This document shows positions 50,109-57,813 of a DNA stretch of 64,000 bases, in pieces. The stretch is taken from the NCBI GenBank assembly GCA_949283305.1, contig CASDRU010000010.1, positions 124,001-188,000 of the forward strand, read 5' to 3'. The stretch's first letter is position 1; the number at the start of each line of letters is the position of its first letter. The notes beneath the pieces are model-generated. The model was not told the origin of the DNA. It made no database searches and saw only the letters and a list, made by a program, of their open reading frames with translations. The DNA comes from an uncultured Spirochaetales bacterium. GTDB lineage: Bacteria; Spirochaetota; Spirochaetia; Sphaerochaetales; Sphaerochaetaceae. The position numbers and the translations under genes were made by a program.

Positions 50109-50422
50109 TTTCTTTCCTCTTTCTCCTTAAGTATCGTATCGATGTTGTCTATCCTTTTTTCAAGATCTTCTATGCCTTTGATGATGGCCTCTCTTTTTAT
50201 TCTCTCGTTCTGCTGAGAAAAAGAGCGGTCTTCTTTTCCTTTACGCTTCTTTTTATCCTTCTTGTCAATGTAGCTGTATGTTCCTGGCTCATAGCCTTTA
50301 TCCATCTCCATCTTGCGGAGTGCTGCCATTGTCTTCATCTTCTTCATCTTGTAGCTGTAGTACATTCCGAAAAGACAGAATAAAAAGCCGAATGTAACTA
50401 ATACGATAAGCAAGTCTGACAT
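50105..50422 (-). CDS. PspB-like small membrane protein
   Basis: A 105-residue protein with one N-terminal membrane span (LLIVLVTFGFLFCLFGMYYS) followed by a basic linker and a C-terminal helix (IKGIEDLEKRIDNIDTILKEK) with heptad spacing. This span-plus-coil layout and the position between pspA and pspC match PspB, although the sequence is too diverged for a firm assignment. It overlaps both neighbours by one to four bases. Confidence 0.6.
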   Translation of the reverse strand: MSDLLIVLVTFGFLFCLFGMYYSYKMKKMKTMAALRKMEMDKGYEPGTYSYIDKKDKKKRKGKEDRSFSQQNERIKREAIIKGIEDLEKRIDNIDTILKEKEERK

Positions 50423-51060
50423 TATCTTTCCACCTTCTTCTTCAGCTCCTCGAGCTCTTTTTCAATTTCTTCGTCTTCTTCCATCTTCTGGAATTTCTCG
50501 TCTGCAGAAGTCCTGCGTCGCATTTCATTTTCAGCATTCATCCTGTCAATCTTCTCTTCCATGTCTGAGAATCTCTGGTCAAAGTCGGCAGAGCCTGTCA
50601 CGCTGCTTTTCCTCTCGTTCTCAGCCCTTTCCTGCCTTTCTCTGAGTATCCTGAGCTTTGACTTGGCACTCTGCATCTTTTCTTCAAGAGTCTCGATTTC
50701 TTTCTTTGTTTCCTCAATTGTAGCTTTCATCTGCTCAAGCAGGAGATTTATTCTGTCTATCTCGCCCTTGGCCTTTCTTTTCTCAACAAGAGCTTCCCTT
50801 GCAAGATCTTCTCTTTTCTTTTCAACTGCAAGCATTGCACGGGATGCCCAGCGGGAGAAAGCGTTTTCCGCTTCCTTTTTCTTTCTTTCAAGCTTTATCT
50901 CTTCAGCCATCCTTCCTGCGCAGTTGCTTTTAAGTTCGATCAGAGTGTCTTCCATTTCCTGTATCATCAGGCGAAGCATTTTCTCCGGATCTTCCGCTTT
51001 GTCCAAAATTGCGTTTATGTTTGAGTTGACAATATCCATGAATCTTGAAAATATGCTCAT
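50422..51060 (-). CDS. pspA: PspA/IM30-family membrane-stress protein (copy 1)
   Basis: A 212-residue, nearly all-helical protein that in other bacteria coats damaged membranes and, when not doing so, inhibits PspF. It opens with FSRFMDIVNSNINAILDKAEDPEKMLRLMIQEMEDTLIELK (residues about 4-44), the membrane-binding helix and DPEK motif of the family, and continues as long coiled coils. It heads the first psp operon behind a sigma-54 promoter. A second PspA is encoded at 52413-53069. Confidence 0.93.
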   Translation of the reverse strand: MSIFSRFMDIVNSNINAILDKAEDPEKMLRLMIQEMEDTLIELKSNCAGRMAEEIKLERKKKEAENAFSRWASRAMLAVEKKREDLAREALVEKRKAKGEIDRINLLLEQMKATIEETKKEIETLEEKMQSAKSKLRILRERQERAENERKSSVTGSADFDQRFSDMEEKIDRMNAENEMRRRTSADEKFQKMEEDEEIEKELEELKKKVER

Positions 51061-51082
51061 CCTTTTCTCCTCACTTTCATAA

Positions 51083-51100
51083 ATGCAAAGAGCATGCCAA
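51083..51100 (-). promoter_or_regulatory. Sigma-54 promoter of psp operon 1
   Basis: Minus strand TTGGCATG-CTCT-TTGCAT (51100-51083), matching the TGGCAC-N5-TTGC -24/-12 pattern. The start would be near 51073 and GAGGAG precedes pspA. The same element recurs at 53095-53112. Confidence 0.88.
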
Positions 51101-51172
51101 GGATGATTCTACATTAAAATGGATGTTTTTTCACGAATTTTATGTATATTTTGATGTAAAATTATGCCTTAA

Positions 51173-51189
51173 ATGGTAAAATTTACCAT
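51173..51189. promoter_or_regulatory. PspF-type upstream activator palindrome 1
   Basis: ATGGTAAA-A-TTTACCAT, 8-base perfect arms, ending one base before the pspF ATG. Its centre is about 84 bases upstream of the -24 element of psp operon 1. The same core is at 53165-53179. It also contains TGG-TAAAAT, an extended -10 seven bases from pspF, so binding should repress pspF itself. Confidence 0.8.
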
Positions 51190-52188
51190 ATGAAAGGAGA
51201 TGCAAATACAAGCGCCGGAATAGGTGAAAGTGAGATTTATCTTGATTTTCAGGCAAAAGTGAGCCGAGTTGCACGTATTGACCGGCCGGTTCTCCTGATT
51301 GGAGAGAGAGGAACGGGAAAGGAGATAGCGGCAAGAAGGATTCACTATCTGTCTCCGCGGTGGCAGAAACCTCTGGTTACAGTAAACTGTGCATCCCTTC
51401 CCCAGAGTCTGATTGAATCAGAGCTTTTCGGATATGAAAAGGGAGCGTTCACAGGAGCATATCAGACAAGAAAGGGAAGGTTTGAGGAGGCAGAGGGCGG
51501 AACACTGTTTCTGGATGAGATTGCCCTGATTCCCCTGGAGGTTCAGGAGAAAATACTGAGAGTCGTTGAATATGGAACTTTTGAGCGTGTCGGCTCTTCG
51601 GTGACTCATGAGACGGATGTCAGGATAGTCGGAGCTACAAACCAGAATCTTCTTCAGCTTGCAAATGAGGGGAAATTCAAGATGGATCTTTTAGACCGTC
51701 TCAGTTTTGAGGTCCTTTTCCTTCCACCCTTGCGCCTGAGGGGAAATGACATTCTTCTTCTTGCTTCCTATTTTTCTTCCCGCATGGCCTATGAATGCGG
51801 CAAGGATGTGCCGAGGCTGAATGAAGAAGTGCAGCAAAAGCTCCTTTCTTACTCTTGGCCAGGTAATGTCAGAGAACTCAAGAATGTAATAGAACGTGCG
51901 GTTTACCAGGAAGAAGGGAATGTGATTAAGAATCTGAATTTTCATCCCTTTGATAATCCGTATGATGGGAAAAGCGCAGAGAATGATACGGAAAATAGCG
52001 GACTAGACCTTTTTTCATATAACCTTTGTGATTTAGAAAAAGCACATGAGGACCTTGATCTTGCTTTTCTCTCACGCGCTCTTGAAAAAAGCGGAGGCAA
52101 TCAGAGAAAAGCAAGCGAGGAAATGGGAATCACCTATGATTCATTCAGGGGGCTGTACAGAAAATACAAGGACAGGATAAAAAAATGA
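51190..52188 (+). CDS. pspF: Sigma-54-dependent activator PspF
   Basis: A 332-residue AAA+ enhancer-binding protein without a receiver domain. Walker A is GERGTGKE (38-45); the sigma-54-contacting loop GAFTGA is at 85-90; Walker B GGTLFLDE ends at Glu110; the C-terminal Fis-type helix-turn-helix is at about 285-330 (GGNQRKASEEMGITYDSFRGLY). Trp58 in YLSPRWQ aligns with the tryptophan by which PspA inhibits PspF in E. coli. It lies between two psp operons that read away from or towards it, each with a matching upstream palindrome. Its own mRNA is probably leaderless. Confidence 0.92.
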   Translation: MKGDANTSAGIGESEIYLDFQAKVSRVARIDRPVLLIGERGTGKEIAARRIHYLSPRWQKPLVTVNCASLPQSLIESELFGYEKGAFTGAYQTRKGRFEEAEGGTLFLDEIALIPLEVQEKILRVVEYGTFERVGSSVTHETDVRIVGATNQNLLQLANEGKFKMDLLDRLSFEVLFLPPLRLRGNDILLLASYFSSRMAYECGKDVPRLNEEVQQKLLSYSWPGNVRELKNVIERAVYQEEGNVIKNLNFHPFDNPYDGKSAENDTENSGLDLFSYNLCDLEKAHEDLDLAFLSRALEKSGGNQRKASEEMGITYDSFRGLYRKYKDRIKK

Positions 52189-52208
52189 GCACCACAGGAA
52201 TATGGTGC
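52179..52208 (-). terminator. Terminator of psp operon 2, overlapping the pspF end
   Basis: GCACCA (52189-52194) and TGGTGC (52203-52208); on the minus strand the stem is followed by CAT and seven T. Part of it lies in the last pspF codons. Confidence 0.8.
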
Positions 52209-52215
52209 CCAACTT

Positions 52216-52413
52216 TCAGAATTTCTCATCAGGAGGAAGAATTATTGCCAGAAGAAGATATATGAATGCCACAGGAAAGAATCCGGATGAGAAGAGTGCG
52301 ATGAGTGCAAGAATCCTTATGAGTCCCACACTGAGGCCGCTCCAGTTGCTGAGGCCCTGGCATACACCCAGAATGAGGCCGCGTCGGGATCTTCTGAGTT
52401 TTTCTCTTTCCAT
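52216..52413 (-). CDS. Minimal PspC-domain protein (second psp operon)
   Basis: A 65-residue protein that is only a PspC domain: RRGLILGVCQGLSNW, then one or two hydrophobic stretches (RILALIALFSSGFFPVAFIYLLLAIILP). It lacks the coiled-coil tail of the copy at 49716. It starts on the last base of the second pspA. Confidence 0.88.
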   Translation of the reverse strand: MEREKLRRSRRGLILGVCQGLSNWSGLSVGLIRILALIALFSSGFFPVAFIYLLLAIILPPDEKF

Positions 52414-53069
52414 TACACATCTCCTTTTTTAAGCTCTTCAAGCTCTCTTTCAATCTCTTCGTCTCTCTCAAGATCTGAGAAAGTTGCTCCCTTTTCCTTT
52501 CTTATGTCGCTGTAATTCATATCGGCTTCTCTTTCCCAGCGCTCGATTTTTGCTTTAAGTTCCTCAAGCCGCCTGGAATAATCAGAAGTCTCTGAAACAT
52601 TTGCCTTCCTGCTTACCTTGACTCTTTCCTTTGCTATTCTTGCCCTGTTCTTCAGCGTGATGCTGGTCTCTTTGAGCTCGCTGAGCTTTTTCTTTGCCTC
52701 AGCAAGGTTTTCAGAAAGGCTTAAAATCATCTTTTCCAGCTCTGCAACATTGTTTTTTGCCATTGTGAGCCTCTCAGTCAGCTCTCTTTTATTAAGCAGT
52801 GCCTCCTTTGCCATGTCATCGAGGTTCTTTTTCGCAGCAAGGCGTGCCCTTTCTGCCCAGCGTTTGATTTCTTCATTAAGCTCAGAGCATTTCTTTTCAA
52901 GAATGCTTTTTTCCGCACTCTTGTCTGTCAGCATGCCTTTCATCTCTGCAACAGCATCCTCAAGCTGCCTGATAGACAGGTCGATCATCTTCTCAGGATC
53001 CTCCATCCTGTCAAGCGCTGAGTTGATATTGGATGAGATAATGTCTTTCATTCTTTTAAAAACGTTCAT
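52413..53069 (-). CDS. PspA/IM30-family membrane-stress protein (copy 2)
   Basis: A 218-residue paralogue of the PspA at 50422. It opens NVFKRMKDIISSNINSALDRMEDPEKMIDLSIRQLEDAVAEMK (residues about 2-44) with the same membrane helix and DPEK motif and continues as coiled coil. The frame runs back to 53090, but AGGAG five to six bases upstream supports the ATG at 53069, and the sigma-54 promoter lies just above. Whether this copy also inhibits PspF is unknown. Confidence 0.92.
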   Translation of the reverse strand: MNVFKRMKDIISSNINSALDRMEDPEKMIDLSIRQLEDAVAEMKGMLTDKSAEKSILEKKCSELNEEIKRWAERARLAAKKNLDDMAKEALLNKRELTERLTMAKNNVAELEKMILSLSENLAEAKKKLSELKETSITLKNRARIAKERVKVSRKANVSETSDYSRRLEELKAKIERWEREADMNYSDIRKEKGATFSDLERDEEIERELEELKKGDV

Positions 53070-53094
53070 TTGTTTTCTCCTTACACACATGAAT

Positions 53095-53112
53095 TTGCAA
53101 AGAGCATGCCAA
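53095..53112 (-). promoter_or_regulatory. Sigma-54 promoter of psp operon 2
   Basis: Minus strand TTGGCATG-CTCT-TTGCAA (53112-53095), identical to the first psp promoter except for its last base. Confidence 0.88.
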
Positions 53113-53164
53113 GGATGAAAAACGGGGTAAAATGGCAGAAATAAACATGGTGAAAGTCAAAATA

Positions 53165-53179
53165 TGGTAAATTTTACCA
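53165..53179. promoter_or_regulatory. PspF-type upstream activator palindrome 2
   Basis: TGGTAAA-T-TTTACCA, centred about 62 bases upstream of the -24 element of psp operon 2 and about 40 bases upstream of the rsmI -10. It shares its 7-base arms with 51173-51189. Confidence 0.8.
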
Positions 53180-53191
53180 ATTTACATTCTC

Positions 53192-53220
53192 TTGTATGCT
53201 TTCTCCTAAAAAACTAGAAT
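53192..53220 (+). promoter_or_regulatory. Predicted promoter giving a leaderless rsmI mRNA
   Basis: TTGTAT (53192-53197), 17 bases, TAGAAT (53215-53220), then eight bases to a GTG at 53229. The longer frame from the ATG at 53196 would include this promoter. Confidence 0.6.
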
Positions 53221-53228
53221 CTGAGACT

Positions 53229-53930
53229 GTGAGTACTTTATATATGGTTGCAACCCCGATCGGGAACCTTGAGGATATAACGCTGAGGGCGCTTGATGTG
53301 CTCAAAAGCGTTGATGTCATAGCATGTGAGGATACAAGGCACACAGGAAATCTTCTTTCTCATTTTGATATAAGGAAGAAGACAATTTCATGTCATGCAC
53401 ATAATGAGGACAATTCTAAGAAGGGAATACTTGCTCTTCTTGACCAGGGACTTTCTGTTGCATATTGCTCGGATGCAGGAACTCCATGTCTTTCAGACCC
53501 GGGAGCCCGCCTTGTTGAATACATAAGGACAAATTCTTCTCATGAAATTGTTCCTCTTCCTGGGGCAAACAGCGCGGCTACTTTAATCAGCTGTGCGGGA
53601 AATATCGGGAAGTCATTTCATTTTGAGGGATTCCTGCCTGTCAAGAGCGGAAGGAGATTAAAGAGGCTTGCTGAGCTTATTGGCAGAAAAGAGGCTTTTG
53701 TCATCCTTGAGTCCCCGTACAGGGTCATAAAGACGCTTGGAGAAGTGGAGAAAATAGATCCTTCTTTAAAATGCGTGATAGGGCGCGAGATGACGAAGCA
53801 GTTTGAGGAAATAAGAAGCGCAAGCGTCTGTGAAATGCTTAAAATGCTCTCAGAGCGGGATTCTATCAAAGGTGAGTTCACCATTGTCATTGCTCCAGGA
53901 GATGAGGATGATCAGACTGAAGAAGATTAA
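53229..53930 (+). CDS. rsmI: 16S rRNA ribose methyltransferase RsmI
   Basis: Methylates the 2'-OH of C1402 of 16S rRNA with S-adenosylmethionine. About 233 residues from the preferred GTG start, which gives the usual family beginning STLYMVATPIGNLEDITLRA. CEDTRHTGNLL, YCSDAGTPCLSDPGARLV and LPGANSAATLISCAG are RsmI signatures. The C-terminal part found in longer members is short here. An ATG at 53196 would add 11 residues. The 3' end overlaps the next methyltransferase gene. Confidence 0.93.
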   Translation: MSTLYMVATPIGNLEDITLRALDVLKSVDVIACEDTRHTGNLLSHFDIRKKTISCHAHNEDNSKKGILALLDQGLSVAYCSDAGTPCLSDPGARLVEYIRTNSSHEIVPLPGANSAATLISCAGNIGKSFHFEGFLPVKSGRRLKRLAELIGRKEAFVILESPYRVIKTLGEVEKIDPSLKCVIGREMTKQFEEIRSASVCEMLKMLSERDSIKGEFTIVIAPGDEDDQTEED

Positions 53931-54678
53931 GAGCCTGAAAGAAAGGGTGCAGATGAGAAAATGCGCCGATGTCTTCTTCATGGCGTCAAAAGGGCAGATT
54001 TCCGATGAGCTTGATGATATTTTCTTGTACTACCTTACTCTTATTGATCCTGTATATCAAAAGAAGGCTGAAAAAGCCTTTCGTGACAAAAGATATTCTG
54101 ATCTCTATTACATGAATCTTGAAATTCTTGGAGAGAGTGTGGCTGACTGGGATTTCTTTGATGAGAAGGCATCTCTTGATGCATCCCGAAGGACAGTTCT
54201 TGATCACTTTCTTTATCTTGATGGAATACGAAGTCCATATAACACCGGCTCCATTTTCCGCAGTGCAGATGCTTTTGGAGTGAAAAAGATATTCCTGCGT
54301 CCTCTTTCTGCATCACCGCTTCATGAGAGAGCGCGCCGCACCAGCATGGACACTGTGAATGTCGTTGAGTGGGAAGAAAAGGAGCTTTCAGATATTCATG
54401 ATCTTCCTGTATTTGCACTTGAGCTTGGAGGAATGGATATCTGGTCATTTGAATTCCCTGAGCGGGCTTTGTGCGTAATCGGAAGCGAGGAGGAGGGCAT
54501 AAGTAGCTCTTCGCGCAAGAGAGCCGAAGAAAGCCTTGGGCTTGTATCCATCCCCATGCTCGGAGCAAAGGGCTCTGTCAATGTCGCATCTGCTGCAGCA
54601 ATACTTCTTGCTCTCTGGGCTAATTCTTCACGGATGAGGAACAGATTTTCTTCAGACGGTCCTCAATTATCCTGTTGA
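53908..54678 (+). CDS. SpoU/TrmH-family RNA 2'-O-methyltransferase
   Basis: About 256 residues. The C-terminal SPOUT domain has motif 1 LDGIRSPYNTGSIFRSADAFG, motif 2 CVIGSEEEGIS and motif 3 SIPMLGAKGSVNVASAAAILL, forming the knot that binds SAM. The N-terminal 100 residues are helical and unlike standard TrmH. AGGAG six bases upstream supports the ATG at 53908; the open frame extends to 53830. Target RNA unknown. It overlaps rsmI by 23 bases and the convergent protease gene by 59 bases. Confidence 0.85.
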   Translation: MIRLKKIKSLKERVQMRKCADVFFMASKGQISDELDDIFLYYLTLIDPVYQKKAEKAFRDKRYSDLYYMNLEILGESVADWDFFDEKASLDASRRTVLDHFLYLDGIRSPYNTGSIFRSADAFGVKKIFLRPLSASPLHERARRTSMDTVNVVEWEEKELSDIHDLPVFALELGGMDIWSFEFPERALCVIGSEEEGISSSSRKRAEESLGLVSIPMLGAKGSVNVASAAAILLALWANSSRMRNRFSSDGPQLSC

Positions 54679-56503
54679 ATGAGCCGCTTTTGAATATTCC
54701 CTTCTCGTTTCTCTCGCTTCTTTCAAGTCCTGAAAGAAGTTCAAATCCTTCATCAATGTCATCGATTGCCCAGATATGGAACAGTCCCTTGCTCACTGCA
54801 TCCTCAACCTCATAAGGAAGGATAAGAGAAGAGATGTTCTCCTTTGGAATTATGACTCCCTGCTTTCCTGTAAGAGAAAAGCATTTGCAAGCGTTATAGA
54901 ATCCTTCTATTTTCTCATTTACAGCACCCACCACCTGGAGCTTCCCCATCTGGTTGACAGAACCTGTAACGGCAATGTCCTGCCTGATCGGTATTTCCCC
55001 GATGGCAGAAAGCAGTGCGTAGAGCTCTGCAGAAGATGCACTGTCTCCGTCTATTTCTGCATAGCTCTGCTCAAAGCAGATTCCTGCATAAAGCGAGAGA
55101 GGAAAGAAGCGTGCATAGCGGTGACGCAGGTACCCTTCGAGTATCAACAGGCCCTTGTCATGAATTCCTCCGGAAAGTCCAGCCTCATGCTCGATGTTTA
55201 TTATTCCCTCATTTCCTGGACTGACCGTTGCTGTAATCACGCTCGGAGTCCCGAAGCTTGAAAGCCCCCTGTCCATCACGGCAAGTGCATTTACGACTCC
55301 CACCGCTTTCCCATCAAGCTGGACAAGGAGCTCGCCGTCTCTGATTTCTTTGTTGATTTTTTCCTCAGTAAGTGCGGAAAGCTTGTTGCGTCTCAGTATT
55401 GCATTCTTGACGTCACAGCCTTCGACAGAGTCCTTTCTTTCAGCCATGGCAAGAAGATTGGCTTCTGCAAGAAGATCTCCAAGGACTCCGAGCTCTGTTG
55501 TTAAGCTCATACGGTTTTCTGAAAACCAGGAAGAGTATCTGAGAAGTTCTCTGAATGCTGAGTTTTTTATAGGAAGCATATCTTTTGAAATTTTTTTCAG
55601 ATAGCTCACCGTTCCTCTTATGTTCTCATAGTTTCTCTTCATCTGATAATCGAATTCAGGGTTTATCTTGAACAACTTCAAAAACATCTCATCTTTTGCA
55701 GAAAGATAATCAAAGGTCTCATCGCTGCCGGTGAGAATGACTTTCACGCGCTCATTTACGGGTTCTGGCGTGCAGGTTTTTATCAGTTCGCCTTTCACGC
55801 TGTCGGATAAAAGAGCCTCCTCTGTCATTGTTATGTAGCGTTTGAGACTTGTGTAAAGACCTTTTTCCTTCACTAGCTCGTTCGCGTTTATCACAAGGTA
55901 GCCGCCGCTTGCCTGCTGATAGAATCCCGTGCGGATTGAAAGATGCTCAGCCTTTGCTTTCACCATGAAACCGAAAAGGGCATCGTGCGAAGGATGCGTG
56001 ACGATTATCAGGGGGCGCTCGTCGCTCTGGCTTCTGTCGAGAATTATGTTTATCCTGAAACAGGCGCTGTCTTTTGTCCTCTCAAGAGAAGAAAGGAATG
56101 AGATAATCTTTTTGTCGCTGTACTTTTTCTTCAGCTCAGACAGTTCGAGTCTGCCGTTCTCAACTTCCTCAAGCTGTTTCTGAAAGAGCACAGCTCCTCC
56201 CTTTTCAAATGTAAGCAGAAGGGGAGATGAGGGATTGCTACTGTTGTATGCATAAGCATGATCCTTTAAGCGGGATGTGTCTTTCACATACTCGCGTGCG
56301 ACCATTTTTATCGCACTGAGCCTAGCTGTTCCCTCTTCTCCTGAGACGAACATGTTATAGCCATCCCTTTCTGTTGCAAAACCAAGGCGCAGAGCTTCAA
56401 TGGCTCTTTCCTGGCCGACAATTTCATCCCTGATTTCAATATCGGAATAATCCGTATCCTCAAAAGCAAGTGCAAGGTCTTCCTTTCTAAGCTCTTTTAT
56501 CAT
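54620..56503 (-). CDS. Lon-family ATP-dependent protease (LonC/AAA_32 type)
   Basis: A 627-residue protein with an N-terminal AAA region whose P-loop is degenerate (VSGEEGTARLS) and a C-terminal Lon protease domain. The catalytic serine in EIDGDSASSAE near residue 486 and the lysine in VVGAVNEKIEG are 43 residues apart, the same spacing as in E. coli Lon (Ser679, Lys722). ATPase activity is uncertain. The ATG at 56503 is preferred over a TTG nine bases earlier because TTGCCC-17-TAGAAT ends eight bases upstream. Confidence 0.88.
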   Translation of the reverse strand: MIKELRKEDLALAFEDTDYSDIEIRDEIVGQERAIEALRLGFATERDGYNMFVSGEEGTARLSAIKMVAREYVKDTSRLKDHAYAYNSSNPSSPLLLTFEKGGAVLFQKQLEEVENGRLELSELKKKYSDKKIISFLSSLERTKDSACFRINIILDRSQSDERPLIIVTHPSHDALFGFMVKAKAEHLSIRTGFYQQASGGYLVINANELVKEKGLYTSLKRYITMTEEALLSDSVKGELIKTCTPEPVNERVKVILTGSDETFDYLSAKDEMFLKLFKINPEFDYQMKRNYENIRGTVSYLKKISKDMLPIKNSAFRELLRYSSWFSENRMSLTTELGVLGDLLAEANLLAMAERKDSVEGCDVKNAILRRNKLSALTEEKINKEIRDGELLVQLDGKAVGVVNALAVMDRGLSSFGTPSVITATVSPGNEGIINIEHEAGLSGGIHDKGLLILEGYLRHRYARFFPLSLYAGICFEQSYAEIDGDSASSAELYALLSAIGEIPIRQDIAVTGSVNQMGKLQVVGAVNEKIEGFYNACKCFSLTGKQGVIIPKENISSLILPYEVEDAVSKGLFHIWAIDDIDEGFELLSGLERSERNEKGIFKSGSFNRIIEDRLKKICSSSVKN

Positions 56504-56511
56504 AGATAACA

Positions 56512-56540
56512 ATTCTATAAAAGTGGATGAATAAGGGCAA
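56512..56540 (-). promoter_or_regulatory. Predicted promoter giving a leaderless protease mRNA
   Basis: Minus strand TTGCCC (56540-56535), 17 bases, TAGAAT (56517-56512), then eight bases to the ATG at 56503. Confidence 0.65.
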
Positions 56541-56543
56541 TCC

Positions 56544-56552
56544 TGCTATAAT
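56544..56552 (+). promoter_or_regulatory. Predicted extended -10 of the nif3 operon
   Basis: TGC-TATAAT, an extended consensus -10, eight bases before the ATG at 56561. It lies back to back with the protease promoter; the two start codons are only 57 bases apart. Confidence 0.62.
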
Positions 56553-56560
56553 CATCAGGT

Positions 56561-57316
56561 ATGAAAGTAAAGGAACTTGCTGACAAACTATATTTTATGC
56601 TTGAGGCTGATAAGTTTGACGATATATCCCTCAACGGACTACAGATTGCTTCATCTGACAAGGAAGCAAAGCGCGTTGCATTCGCAGTTGATGCAAAGCT
56701 TGACACAATTTATGAAGCTGCAGAGAAGGGCGCAGATATGCTTGTAGTGCACCATGGGCTTTTCTGGGGTAAGCCAATTGCAGTTGTCAATGAGCACTAC
56801 AACAGGGTGAAAAAAGCTCTTGATGCCGATATGGCCCTCTTTGCAATGCACCTTCCGCTTGATGCACATCCTCTTTTCGGGAACAATGCCCAGATGGCAC
56901 TCGCTCTCGGGATGACAAGCTATGATCCGTTTGGAGAGTATCATGGCAATAAAATAGGATATAAGGGAAAGCTCCCGTTCCCGATGAGCTGTGCAGAAGT
57001 TGCACGCCTTCTGGGCTTTGACTATGAGAACGGGCTTAGGATACTCTCTTTTGGAAAGGATATGGTCGAGAGCGTTGGAATAATTTCCGGCGGTGCTGCC
57101 TGGGATGTGGTTGATGCCATCAAGGAGGGCCTGGACCTTTATATAACAGGAGAAGCCTGTCATGAGATTTTCCCGATAGTGAAGGAGAACAACATGAACA
57201 TGATAGCAGGCGGTCACTATAAGAGTGAAGTGTTCGGAGTAAAGGCTCTCATGCGCTATGTTGAAAAAGAATATGGCATCGAGACCTTCTTTATTGATAG
57301 CCCATCAGGCCTATGA
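56561..57316 (+). CDS. Nif3-like dinuclear metal protein
   Basis: A 251-residue Nif3/DUF34 protein, a toroidal hexamer with two metals per subunit. SLNGLQIASSDKEAKRVAFAVDA, MLVVHHGLFWG with the metal histidines, MHLPLDAH, GGAAWDVVDAIKEGLDLYITGEA and GGHYKSEVFGV match the family. Function is not established (possible roles include cofactor repair). It overlaps lspA by four bases. Confidence 0.93.
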   Translation: MKVKELADKLYFMLEADKFDDISLNGLQIASSDKEAKRVAFAVDAKLDTIYEAAEKGADMLVVHHGLFWGKPIAVVNEHYNRVKKALDADMALFAMHLPLDAHPLFGNNAQMALALGMTSYDPFGEYHGNKIGYKGKLPFPMSCAEVARLLGFDYENGLRILSFGKDMVESVGIISGGAAWDVVDAIKEGLDLYITGEACHEIFPIVKENNMNMIAGGHYKSEVFGVKALMRYVEKEYGIETFFIDSPSGL

Positions 57317-57813
57317 AGAACATGAAACTGTTTATTCCTGCCATTATTGTGATATTGTTGGACCAGACAACTAAGATTCTGGTCGACACTTTCATTCCTA
57401 TCGGGACAACAAGATATTCACTCTTTGGCGACTTCCTGCGAATAGTGCATGTCAGAAATGACGCTGTGGCATTTTCCATCGGTTCCTCTTTTGACCCGCT
57501 GGTCAAAGTCGTTCTTTTCATAATCCTTCCTCTTGTTGTCCTGACTTTCGTAGCACTGTTCATGGTCAGGGAAAAGGACATCTCACAATTTCAGAGGACT
57601 CTTCTTTCTCTCCTGATCGGAGGAGGAATCGGCAACCTGATTGACAGGATTTTCCGTCATATGAGCGTTGTTGATTTCATAAGCACGAATAACTACGGGC
57701 TTTTCGGTATGGACAGATTTCCTACATACAACATAGCAGATGCATCTGTTGTGATTTCTGTTATACTTTTATTCATAACATTCTTTTTCAGGAAAAAGGA
57801 GAACAAAAACTGA
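57313..57813 (+). CDS. lspA: Lipoprotein signal peptidase II
   Basis: Cleaves signal peptides from lipidated prolipoproteins in the inner membrane. The 166-residue protein has four membrane segments and the aspartyl dyad in GGIGNLIDRI and FPTYNIADASVVI, plus VHVRNDAVAFSIG, a variant of the usual RNxGAAF loop. It would process the several lipoproteins of this genome, including the BMP receptor. It is coupled to nif3. Confidence 0.95.
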   Translation: MKNMKLFIPAIIVILLDQTTKILVDTFIPIGTTRYSLFGDFLRIVHVRNDAVAFSIGSSFDPLVKVVLFIILPLVVLTFVALFMVREKDISQFQRTLLSLLIGGGIGNLIDRIFRHMSVVDFISTNNYGLFGMDRFPTYNIADASVVISVILLFITFFFRKKENKN

